NCBI RefSeq assembly: GCF_900604345.1
Contig: NZ_LR026983.1
Span: 2,316,882 to 2,380,881 of the forward strand
Reading direction: 5' to 3'
Origin: Maliibacterium massiliense
GTDB taxonomy: Bacteria > Bacillota > Clostridia > Christensenellales > Maliibacteriaceae
DNA length: 64,000 nucleotides
How positions within the stretch are numbered: position 1 is the first letter of the stretch; each line of letters starts with the position of its first letter. The translations under genes were made by a program, and so were the position numbers. A model generated the notes under the pieces. That model searched no databases. It was not told the DNA's origin and worked only from the letters and a program-made list of their open reading frames with translations. Below are positions 24,904 through 33,500 of the stretch, piece after piece.

Positions 24904-25532
24904 TACAGGGCGCGATTTTTGATCTGGACGGCACGCTGCTCGATTCGCTGGGCCTGTGGCTGACGCTGCCCTACGACCTGCTGGCGCGCCAGGGCGTCTG
25001 CTGCAGCGATCCGCACCTGGTGCAGGAGCTCTCCAGCATGAGCCTGCGCGAGGCGGTGGCAACTGTGAAGGAGCGCTTTGGGCTTGCGGCGGATGTGGAG
25101 ACGCTTATGGCGCAGTGCACGGACATCATCCGCCGCGGCTACGAGGAAAAGGTGGAGCTGATGCCGGGTGTGCGCGCCTTTTTGACGGCGCTGGCGTGCA
25201 AGGGGGTGCCCATGTGCGTGGCCACGGCGTCGGACAGGCGCCAGGCGGACGCGGCGCTGCGGCGCCTTGGCGTGCGGCGCTATTTTTCCTTTGTTTTGAC
25301 CGACGAGGACGTGGGCGCAAGCAAGCGGCAGCCTGCCATTTACCTGGAGGCCGCGCGTCGTATGGGCGTGCAGCCCGAGGCGTGCCTGGTCTTTGAGGAC
25401 GCGCCCCACGCGATCAAAACCGCGCAGGAAGCGGGTTTTCGTGTCTGCGCGATGGGCAAGGAGACGCACGGCCTGCCCTGCGCGCTGCACATGACGAGTT
25501 TTGAGGAAGGTTTGGAGGCAGTTTATGTTTAA
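24900..25532 (+). CDS. HAD-family phosphatase in the thiamine operon
   Basis: A 210-residue HAD subfamily IA hydrolase with cap domain. Motif I is FDLDGTLLDS at residues 7-16 (nucleophile Asp8), motif II CVATASD near 110, and motif III/IV KRQPAIYLEAA and VFEDAPHAIKTAQEAGF near 140-175. It overlaps thiE by 4 bases and thiD by 8, so it is made together with the thiamine enzymes. HAD phosphatases acting on thiamine monophosphate are known in plants and bacteria. That role here is an inference from position; a phosphoglycolate phosphatase-like housekeeping activity is the alternative. Confidence 0.85.
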   Translation: MIQGAIFDLDGTLLDSLGLWLTLPYDLLARQGVCCSDPHLVQELSSMSLREAVATVKERFGLAADVETLMAQCTDIIRRGYEEKVELMPGVRAFLTALACKGVPMCVATASDRRQADAALRRLGVRRYFSFVLTDEDVGASKRQPAIYLEAARRMGVQPEACLVFEDAPHAIKTAQEAGFRVCAMGKETHGLPCALHMTSFEEGLEAVYV

Positions 25533-26319
25533 GGCATTGACCATTGCGGGCACCGATCCCACGGGCGGCGCCGGCGTACAGGCGGATTTGAAGACCTTTG
25601 CAGCGCATAAGGTGTTTGGCATGAGTGTCATCACGGCAGTGCTGGCCCAGAATACATGCGGCGTGCAGGCGGTGGAGAATATCTCTACGCAGATGGTGCG
25701 CGCGCAGATGGACGCGGTGTTTACCGATATCATGCCCGACGCGGTGAAGATCGGCATGGTGTCCAACGTGCCCATCATCGATACGATCATTTGCGCTCTG
25801 GAGGATTACAAGCCGCGGCCCATCGTGCTGGATACCGTGATGGTATCCACCAGCCGCCACCGCCTGCTGGAGGCGGAGGCAGAGCAGCACCTGATCGCGC
25901 ACCTGATCCCGCGCGCGGACATCATCACCCCCAATATCCCCGAGGCGGAGGTGCTCTGCGGCTTTGCAATCACAAGCGAACAGGACATGCTGCGCGCCGC
26001 CGAGGCCATCGCGTGCTACTTTGACGGCTACATCATGATCAAAGGCGGCCATTTTGCCGATGGCTGCAATGATCTGCTCTATCGCGCTGGCAGTGCCCAC
26101 TGGCTGCGCGGCAGCTTCGTTGCGACGAAAAATACCCACGGCACGGGCTGCACACTTTCCTCAGCCATTGCGGCCAATTTGGCGTGCGGCAAGCCCATGC
26201 TCGACGCGGTGGCGCAGGCCAAGGCGTACGTGGCGGGCGCACTGGCCGCGGGGCTGGACTTGGGTCGCGGCAACGGCCCGCTTGACCACACGTACGCCCT
26301 GGAAATCACGCGCGCGTAA
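25525..26319 (+). CDS. thiD: Hydroxymethylpyrimidine / phosphomethylpyrimidine kinase
   Basis: A 264-residue ribokinase-fold enzyme. The N-terminus ALTIAGTDPTGGAGVQADLKTF is canonical for ThiD. TPNIPEAEVL near residue 138 and NTHGTGCTLSSAIAANLA near 206 carry the ATP and catalytic sites. It phosphorylates HMP and HMP-phosphate to the diphosphate used by ThiE. A close PdxK-type activity cannot be excluded, but the operon decides for thiD. Confidence 0.95.
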   Translation: MFKALTIAGTDPTGGAGVQADLKTFAAHKVFGMSVITAVLAQNTCGVQAVENISTQMVRAQMDAVFTDIMPDAVKIGMVSNVPIIDTIICALEDYKPRPIVLDTVMVSTSRHRLLEAEAEQHLIAHLIPRADIITPNIPEAEVLCGFAITSEQDMLRAAEAIACYFDGYIMIKGGHFADGCNDLLYRAGSAHWLRGSFVATKNTHGTGCTLSSAIAANLACGKPMLDAVAQAKAYVAGALAAGLDLGRGNGPLDHTYALEITRA

Positions 26320-26340
26320 TCTTCGTTTAGCGCAAATGGC

Positions 26341-26381
26341 TTCCGGCGCATCCGCATGTGCGGATGCGCCGGTTTTTTATT
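26341..26381 (+). terminator. Rho-independent terminator after thiD
   Basis: CCGGCGCATCCGC and GCGGATGCGCCGG form a 13-bp perfect stem closing a 4-base loop (ATGT), followed by TTTTTTATT. Confidence 0.93.
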
Positions 26382-26507
26382 CGTGATACATGCAATGGCA
26401 GTATGCATGATATGCAATAAAATGAAATGAAAACTGCAAATCAAGCTGTATTAGGCCCTGATTAAATGGCGTTATGAAGGAAATTGGAAAAATCCTGCAA
26501 GTGCACC

Positions 26508-26536
26508 TTGACTTTTCTGTGTAAAACGGGTACATT
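26508..26536 (+). promoter_or_regulatory. Sigma-A promoter of the citrate synthase gene
   Basis: TTGACT (26508-26513), a 17-base spacer and TACATT (26531-26536) lie 72 bases before the start codon. The 130 bases before it are AT-rich compared with the rest of the window and show no ORF. Confidence 0.7.
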
Positions 26537-26607
26537 GGATGATATCGATTGCATAAAAAGAATGTGAAGCGTGTATCGCATGCGCCCGGGCAGGGAGAAA
26601 GAGGTTG

Positions 26608-28005
26608 ATGAAGATGTTTAATATACCCATGCACAATCAGGAGATGACGGAGGCTGCCGCCGCCCATGAGAAGTCCTTAGAGCAGCTTACCGAACAGCTG
26701 ACCAGCTGCAACGTCTTTGATCCCGAGGATTTTCAGCGCTACCACGTCAAGCGCGGCCTGCGCAACAGCGACGGCACAGGCGTGCTTGCGGGCCTGACCA
26801 ACGTGTGCAACGTGCACGGCTATGTGCTGGACGAGGGAGAGAAGTCGCCCATCGACGGCCAGCTGGTCTACCGCGGGGTGGACGTCACCGAGCTTGTGCG
26901 CGGCTGCATTGCAGAAAACCGCTTTGGCTATGAGGAGTGCGTGTGGCTGCTGCTGTTTGGCTCGCTGCCCACGCGCGCGCAGCTCGATAGCCTGCGCGAC
27001 GTGCTGGCCTACTACCGCGAGCTGCCCGAGGGCTTTATCGAGGATATGATCCTGCGCGCACCCTGCAAGGATATCATGAACAAGCTGGCCTCCTCGGTGC
27101 TGGCGCTCTACGCATACGACGAGAATCCGGACGACACGTCCATCAAAAACGTGCTGCGCCAGTCGCTGCAGCTAATCGCGCGCATGCCCCAGATCATGGT
27201 GGCCTCCTACCAGGTAAAGCGCCGCTATTTTGACCACAAGAGCATGTACGTGCACTCGCCCAAGCAGGAGCACTCCATGGCCGAGACCATATTGCGCACC
27301 ATGCGCTCCAACAAGTCCTTTGAGGAGGAGGAAGCGCACCTGCTGGACCTCTGCCTGGTTCTGCACGCTGAGCACGGCGGCGGCAACAACTCCACGTTCG
27401 TCACCCGCGCTGTCTCTTCTTCAGGATCGGATACCTACAGCGCCATCGCCGCGGGTATCGGCGCGCTCAAGGGGCCCAAGCACGGCGGCGCCAATCTCAA
27501 GGTGATCGAGATGCTGCACGCCATCGAGGAAGGGGTGGACAACTGGGAGGACGATTCCCAAGTCAAAGACTTCCTTTATAAACTGGTCAGCAAGGAGGCG
27601 GGCGACCGCTCCGGCCTGATCTACGGCATGGGCCACGCGGTTTACACCAAGAGCGACCCGCGCGCGGTCATTCTCAAGGAAAACGCCATGAAACTGGCCG
27701 GCCGCAAGGGGTATGAGGCACAGTTCCGCCTGCTGGACGCGGTGGAGCGCCTGACGCCGGAGATCCTGGCTGAGCGCAAGGGGGGCGATAAGCTCATCTG
27801 CGCCAACGTCGACCTCTATTCCGGCCTGGTGTACGAGATGCTGGGCATCCCCGTGGAGCTCAACACGCCTATCTTTGCCGTGGCGCGCATGGCGGGCTGG
27901 TGCGCGCACCGCATCGAGGAGATCGCCACCGGCGGCCGCATCATGCGCCCCGCCTACAAGGCGATGTCCAGCCCCAAGGCGTACGTGCCGCTTTCGGAAC
28001 GATAA
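26608..28005 (+). CDS. Citrate synthase
   Basis: A 465-residue citrate synthase of the longer clostridial type. The catalytic residues are recognisable in LHAEHGGGNNSTF (near residue 252), GMGHAVYTKSDPRA (near 340) and the Asp of CANVDLYSGLVYEMLGIP (near 396). GPKHGGANLKVIEML is also conserved. It condenses acetyl-CoA and oxaloacetate, feeding glutamate synthesis in a fermenter. Re- or 2-methylcitrate specificity cannot be read from motifs; the Si-type family is clear. It is monocistronic, between a promoter and a terminator. Confidence 0.92.
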   Translation: MKMFNIPMHNQEMTEAAAAHEKSLEQLTEQLTSCNVFDPEDFQRYHVKRGLRNSDGTGVLAGLTNVCNVHGYVLDEGEKSPIDGQLVYRGVDVTELVRGCIAENRFGYEECVWLLLFGSLPTRAQLDSLRDVLAYYRELPEGFIEDMILRAPCKDIMNKLASSVLALYAYDENPDDTSIKNVLRQSLQLIARMPQIMVASYQVKRRYFDHKSMYVHSPKQEHSMAETILRTMRSNKSFEEEEAHLLDLCLVLHAEHGGGNNSTFVTRAVSSSGSDTYSAIAAGIGALKGPKHGGANLKVIEMLHAIEEGVDNWEDDSQVKDFLYKLVSKEAGDRSGLIYGMGHAVYTKSDPRAVILKENAMKLAGRKGYEAQFRLLDAVERLTPEILAERKGGDKLICANVDLYSGLVYEMLGIPVELNTPIFAVARMAGWCAHRIEEIATGGRIMRPAYKAMSSPKAYVPLSER

Positions 28006-28021
28006 CTGCAAAGGATGATGT

Positions 28022-28058
28022 TAACGCCGCGGACAGCGCCCGCGGCGTTTGTTTTTTA
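28022..28058. terminator. Terminator between citrate synthase and the convergent DUF3788 gene
   Basis: AACGCCGCGG (28023-28032) pairs with CCGCGGCGTT (28040-28049), followed by TGTTTTTTATC on the + strand. The opposite strand has an AA-rich flank only, so it mainly serves citrate synthase, though the stem may also slow convergent polymerase. Confidence 0.85.
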
Positions 28059-28502
28059 TCCTGCACCTGCGCGCTTTTTCCCGGCGCGCGCCCGGCAGGC
28101 GATGAGCTTCAGCAGGTCCGCAAGGATTTCCGGCGTATCCACCCGCAGCATCAGCCACTGGCTCCCCTGAAAAGGCTCGGTATCCTGATAAAGCTTCTGT
28201 GTATACGCGCTGCAGGAAGCGACCAGTAGGTCCGCCTCCGCCATCTGCCCAGCGGGGATGACCACCATCACGGAGAAGCTGCCAGCCTCGGGATAGGCGG
28301 TGCAGAGGTTCCTGCCGCCCTTTTTGTACTTCAGGTTCCAGCCCGGCTGCATGGTGCAGCCGCTGTAGCTGAGGACCGGAGCCGCGCTGTACGTTGCGGC
28401 CATAGCGTCGTTAAATGCTGCCCAAAGCGGGGAGCCGATGGCCTCCCGCACCTGCGCAGGCGTGGGTTCATGGTCTTTGGCGTACATTTGGGACCAGTTC
28501 AT
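28056..28502 (-). CDS. DUF3788 family protein
   Basis: A 148-residue protein. The pattern YSGCTMQPGWNLKYKKGGRNLCTAYPEAG(SFSVMVVI) split over residues 46-80, with a late WLMLRVD segment, matches DUF3788, a small YdhG/MmcQ-like fold of unknown function. It is the only minus-strand gene between 1 and 44 kb, stands alone, and has AAAGGAG before the ATG. On the minus strand TATAAT at 28561-28556 is a fair -10 without a good -35. The leader contains a tandem ATTCTGCGC. Confidence 0.75.
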   Translation of the reverse strand: MNWSQMYAKDHEPTPAQVREAIGSPLWAAFNDAMAATYSAAPVLSYSGCTMQPGWNLKYKKGGRNLCTAYPEAGSFSVMVVIPAGQMAEADLLVASCSAYTQKLYQDTEPFQGSQWLMLRVDTPEILADLLKLIACRARAGKKRAGAG

Positions 28503-28580
28503 GGGAAAACTCCTTTCATTCTGCGCATTCTGCGCAACCTACGCAAATTTGTCTCATTATAGCATAGAAATCCCGCGCGG

Positions 28581-28608
28581 TTGCGCTTGCGGGGGCAGGT
28601 GTTATAAT
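28581..28608 (+). promoter_or_regulatory. Promoter of rbgA-rnhB-yraN
   Basis: TTGCGC (28581-28586), a 16-base spacer and TATAAT (28603-28608) lie 38 bases before rbgA. The region is shared with the divergent DUF3788 promoter. Confidence 0.6.
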
Positions 28609-28645
28609 GGAAAAGAAATGCAATTCCCAATAAGGAGGGCGTCTG

Positions 28646-29491
28646 ATGCAGATTCAATGGTACCCGGGGCACATGACCAAGGCGCGGCGCATGCTGCAGG
28701 AAAACCTGAAGCTGGTGGATCTGGTCATCCTCCTGCTGGACGCGCGCATGCCGCGCGCCAGCCTCAATCCGGATATCGAAACGATGATGCGCGACAAGCG
28801 CCGCATCGTGGTGCTCAACAAGGCGGATTTGGCGGACCCTGCGGGCACGGCCAAATGGCGCGCGCATTTTCAGGCGCAGGGCGCGCGCGTGCTGGAGCTG
28901 ACAAGCACGCAGAAAAAGGCGCGCCAGGGCGTGCTCAAGACCATCGAGCAGGCGGTATCGGACCGCGTGGCGGCCATGAAGGCGCGGGGCGTCAACAAAA
29001 TTGTGCGGGCCATGGTGGTGGGCATTCCCAACGTGGGCAAATCCACTTTTATCAATATGCTCACCGGCGCAAGCGTCGCGCGCGCGGCGGACAAGCCAGG
29101 CGTGACGCGGGGCAAGCAGTGGATTCGCGTCGCGCCCCATCTTGAGCTGCTCGATACCCCCGGGCTGCTCTGGCCAAAGTTTGAGGACGCGGCGCTGGCG
29201 CATCATCTGGCGTTTTGCGGGGCCATCCGCGACGAGATCATTGACCAGAGCGAGCTGTGCGCGGAATTATTGGAGACGCTCGCTGCCGGCTGGCCGCAGC
29301 TGCTTATGCAGCGCTACAAGCTGGAGACGCTCGAGGGAAGCGGCGCGGCGCTGCTGGAGGAGATCTGCCGCAAGCGGGGTTTTTTGCTCAAAGGGGGCGC
29401 GCTGGACATCGACAGAGGCGCCCACATTGTGCTCGACGAGTTTCGCGGCGGCAAGATGGGCGGCATTACGCTGGAGCTGCCGGAGGACTAG
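28646..29491 (+). CDS. rbgA: Ribosome biogenesis GTPase RbgA
   Basis: A 281-residue circularly permuted GTPase (YlqF). The order of motifs is G4 NKADL (near residue 57), then G1 GIPNVGKSTF (near 127) and G3 DTPG (near 172). The N-terminus IQWYPGHMTKARR is the family signature. It promotes late 50S assembly. AAGGAGG precedes the ATG. rbgA-rnhB-yraN order is typical of Bacillota. Confidence 0.96.
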   Translation: MQIQWYPGHMTKARRMLQENLKLVDLVILLLDARMPRASLNPDIETMMRDKRRIVVLNKADLADPAGTAKWRAHFQAQGARVLELTSTQKKARQGVLKTIEQAVSDRVAAMKARGVNKIVRAMVVGIPNVGKSTFINMLTGASVARAADKPGVTRGKQWIRVAPHLELLDTPGLLWPKFEDAALAHHLAFCGAIRDEIIDQSELCAELLETLAAGWPQLLMQRYKLETLEGSGAALLEEICRKRGFLLKGGALDIDRGAHIVLDEFRGGKMGGITLELPED

Positions 29492-29493
29492 GC

Positions 29494-30159
29494 ATGAGAA
29501 AGATCGCCATGACGCAAAAAGAGATTGCCCGCCTGGAGGCGCTCACGCGCACGGAGCGGGCGCTGCAGCAGGCGGGCTACGCGCTGGTGGCGGGCATGGA
29601 CGAGGCGGGCCGCGGCCCGCTTGCCGGGCCGGTGGCGGCCGCGTGCGTGATCCTGCCCACCGACGCGCCCATCGCGGGCGTCAATGATTCCAAAAAGGTG
29701 TCCGCGCCCCGGCGCGAGGCGCTTTATGAGGAAATCATTGCAAAAGCCGTCGCCTACCACGTGGCGCTGGTGGCGCCGGCGCGCATTGATCAGATCAACA
29801 TCCTGCAGGCCACGCGCCAGGCCATGTGCGAGGCGGTGCAGGGGCTGGCTGTGCAGCCCGATTACTTGCTAGTGGACGCGATGGAGCATCTGCCCGTGGC
29901 AATGCCCATGCGCGCGCTGGTGCACGGCGACGCGCTGTCGTACAGCATCGCGGCGGCGTCCATCCTGGCCAAGGTGACGCGGGACCGGCTGATGGTGACG
30001 ATGGACGCGCAGTACCCGCAGTACGGCTTCGCGCAGCACAAGGGGTATGGCACGGCGCAGCACATCGCCGCGCTGAAGGCGTACGGTCCCTGTCCGCTGC
30101 ACAGGCGCAGCTTTATCGGCCACTTTGTGCAGACGGCGGAGGGGAACGCGCATGGATAA
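29494..30159 (+). CDS. rnhB: Ribonuclease HII
   Basis: A 221-residue RNase HII. GMDEAGRGPLAGPVAAACVI near residue 32 carries the catalytic Asp-Glu; the third Asp is in LLVDAME near 126 and SIAAASILAKVTRD near 150 completes the fold. It removes ribonucleotides from DNA. GGAGG lies 7 bases before the ATG, inside the end of rbgA. Confidence 0.96.
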   Translation: MRKIAMTQKEIARLEALTRTERALQQAGYALVAGMDEAGRGPLAGPVAAACVILPTDAPIAGVNDSKKVSAPRREALYEEIIAKAVAYHVALVAPARIDQINILQATRQAMCEAVQGLAVQPDYLLVDAMEHLPVAMPMRALVHGDALSYSIAAASILAKVTRDRLMVTMDAQYPQYGFAQHKGYGTAQHIAALKAYGPCPLHRRSFIGHFVQTAEGNAHG

Positions 30160-30514
30160 CCAGGCGCTGGGCAGGCTGGGAGAGGAACAGGCCTGCGCCT
30201 ACCTTGTGGCGCGGGGCTATGCGATTGTAGCGCGCAACGTGCGCACGCGCCAGGGAGAAGTGGACATCGTGGCGCGCCAGGGGGACGTGCTTGCCTTTGT
30301 AGAGGTCAAGACGCGTGCCTCCACGCGCTTTGGCATGCCCCAGCAGGCGGTGGACGCGCGCAAGCAGCGGCGCATCATCGCCGTGGCGCTGCAGTTTTTG
30401 CAGCAGCACCCCGCGTATGCGGCCTGTACGGTGCGCTTTGACGTCATTGCCTGCCTGCATGGAAACGTGACGCATTTTGTCGACGCATTTGCCGCGGACG
30501 GCGCCTTTTTTTGA
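30152..30514 (+). CDS. yraN: YraN family (UPF0102) nuclease-fold protein
   Basis: A 120-residue protein with a PD-(D/E)XK-like core: LGRLGEEQACAYL at residues 5-17, GEVDIVARQGDVLAFVEVKTR near 34-54 with the Asp and Glu-x-Lys of the putative active site. Function remains uncertain although the family is widespread. It overlaps rnhB by 8 bases. Confidence 0.93.
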   Translation: MDNQALGRLGEEQACAYLVARGYAIVARNVRTRQGEVDIVARQGDVLAFVEVKTRASTRFGMPQQAVDARKQRRIIAVALQFLQQHPAYAACTVRFDVIACLHGNVTHFVDAFAADGAFF

Positions 30515-30585
30515 GAGGAAAAGAGGGTTTTCCCGCCGGCGCGTTGAATCGATAGAGGAACGACGATGGAGAGTAACGCAACCAC

Positions 30586-33500
30586 ATGAATAGACGACGC
30601 AAAAAAGGATGGGCGCTCGCGCTGGCCCTGCTTGCGCTCCTGACGCTTGGCGGGTGCACGCAGATCCCCGTCACCACCCAGGCGCCCAGCTACGCGCCCG
30701 ACGCCAATCCCTGGCTGATCGACGGGGGCACGTTGAAGATGCCCGCCGGCATCTTCTGGCCGCTGGTGGCGCTCCTCACGCTTGGGTTTCTGGCGCTGTG
30801 CTTTTACGCTTACAAGCGGGCGCAGCGCATGGCGCGCCTGGGCGAGACGCCGTACGACGCGCTGGCGCTGGGCTGCGCGTTTGCGCTTGCCTTTACCCTG
30901 CGCGCCGTGCTGGCCATGGTGTTTGCGGGCCATCCCACGGACATCGCCTGTTTTTCCGTGTGGAGCCTGCGCATGGTGGAGGTCGGTCCGGCCGACTTTT
31001 ACATTCCCACGCTCTTTTGCGATTACCCGCCGGGGTATTTCTATTTAAACTATCCTTTTGCGGCCATGGTCAAGCTCTTTGGCCTCGCCTACCAGTCCCC
31101 CTTTACCACGCTGCTGATCAAAATGCCCGCGATCTTGGCGGATCTTGCGCTGGCCTACGTATTGATGCGCGTGGTCTCGGCGCGCTATGGCAGGGCACAG
31201 GGGAGTCTCGCGGCGCTGCTGGTGCTGTTTAACCCCGCGCTGTGGGTCAACTCTGCGATGTGGGGGCAGATCGATTCGGTGCTGACCATCCTGCTGGTGC
31301 TGACGCTGCTGGACGTCAAGCGCGACTATGTGGTGCGCGCGGGGGCCTGGTACACGGTGGCGCTGCTGGTCAAGCCCCAGGCGCTCATCATCGGGCCGGT
31401 GCTGCTGTGGTATGTGATCGACTACTTCCGCCGCAACAAGGCCAGGGCGCTGCTGCCCGCGCTCTACACCGCGCTTGTGATGCTGGGCATCTTCCTGCTT
31501 GCGGTGATTCCCGCCGGCGTCAAGCAGCCGTTCGGCTGGCTGGCGGCCAAATACTTCGGCACCATGACCTCCTACCCGTACGCCACGCTCAACGCGCCCA
31601 ATTTTTACGCGCTATTGGGTTACAACCTCAAGTATCATATCGATACGCTGCTGGGGGTGTCGATGCAGACGTGGGGCATCATCGGCATGGCGGCCTCGGT
31701 GGCGCTCTCGGGCATCGTGTATTTCCGCAAGAAGGGGGAGCGTCCGCTGCTGGGCAGCGCGGCGACGCTGATCTTTACGCTGTTCATGTTCGGGCCGAGC
31801 ATCCACGAGCGCTACATCTATCCGGCCATTATTCTGCTGTTTTTTATGGCGTGGCGCAGGCGCGATGCGCTGCTTGGCGGCATCGCGGCCGGCCTTTCGG
31901 CGGTGCAGTTTATCACGTGCATCGTGATACTGCGCGTCTTTCACTTCCCGGCAAACCACCCAGTGCTGCTCTTTTGCAGCGCGGCAAACCTCGCACTGTA
32001 CCTGCTGTTTATGCTGCGCATGTTCGGCTGGCGCGCGCCTGCGCGCCGCCACGCGCGCAGCGGGCGGCAGCCACAAACAAAAAGCACCGGAGGCACCAAT
32101 ATGAAGCGATCAGGGCGCGCGGCACAGGAACGCATTCTGCACGGCGCAAACATCTATCCCAAAGCCAGGTGGACGCGCCTGGACGTCATCCTGCTGACGC
32201 TGCTGACGCTCGTCTACGGCTTCATCGGCCTGTCGCGCCTGGGGGACAGGCATATGCCCCAGACCTACTGGCAGCCCGAGCGCAGCATGTTCTGCTATGA
32301 GGTGGACTTCGGCAGCGTGCAGGACATCGCCTACGTCAACACGCTCGCCCTCATCAACGACGGCAAGATGACTGTCGAGGTCTCCGAGGACGGCGTCAAC
32401 TGGGGCGAACCCATCATTGAATGGGACCACAGCTTTTCCAAATACTGGGTGTGGCAGCGCCACAACACGCCCTTCCACGCCCGTTACGTGCGCTTTATGC
32501 CCACGCAGGCCAACTTTCGCCTGCTGGAGATCGGCTTTTTTGACGCAAACGACAATCTGATCACGCCGACGGTGATCCAGGCGCAGGACGACGCGTATCC
32601 TTTTGCCAACGCCTTTGACGAGCAGCAGTACGTGCCCACCCGCGCCTCGTACATGAACAGCATGTATTTCGACGAGGTGTACCACCCGCGCACGGCGTAC
32701 GAGCAGATCCACGGCTGGCAGATCTACGAGGTCACCCACCCGCCGCTGGGCAAGGACATCATGATGATCGGCATCAGCCTCTTTGGCATGACGCCCTTTG
32801 GCTGGCGCATCATGGGCGCGCTTGCGGGGGTGCTGATGGTGCCCGCCATGTACGTGCTGGGCAAGCAGCTCTTCAAAAAAACCAGGTACGCCTTTTTGAC
32901 CAGCCTTTTGTTCACCTTCGACTTTATGCACTACGCCCAGACGCGCATCGCGACCATCGACTCGTTTTCGGTGCTGTTTATCATCGTGATGTTCATCTTT
33001 ATGTACGATTACTTCACCCACAGCTTCCACGATTACCCGCTGTGGCGCACGCTGCTTCCCCTGGGGCTGTGCGGCCTTATGTTCGGCGTCGGCGCGGCCA
33101 CCAAGTGGATATGCATCTACGCGGGCGGGGGCCTTGCGCTGCTGTTTTTCTACACGATGTATCTGCGCCTGCAGGAGTACCGCTGGGCGGGCAAGTACCT
33201 GAAGGTACTGCCCGAGCCTGTGGAGGAGCCGGTACAGGAACTGGACGCGGCCATGGCCGGCGATCCCCTGTGCATCGAGACGCAGGCAGAACGGGAGGCG
33301 CGCTTGGAGCGGACGCGCGCGCGCATGGGGCAGGTGCGCACGATGTTTCCCAAACGGCTTGCGGTTACCATCGCCTGGTGCCTGCTGTTCTTTATCGTGA
33401 TCCCCTGCCTGATCTACTACGCCTCCTACGCGCCCTACGTGGGCACGCCCAACCAAGGCGGCTCGCAGCTGGAGATCGTGCTGCGCAACCAGGAATATAT

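Noticed and set aside
28056..28502. MmcQ/YjbR identity for the minus-strand gene
   Set aside because: The central YSGCTMQPGWNLKYKK segment and its spacing fit DUF3788 better.
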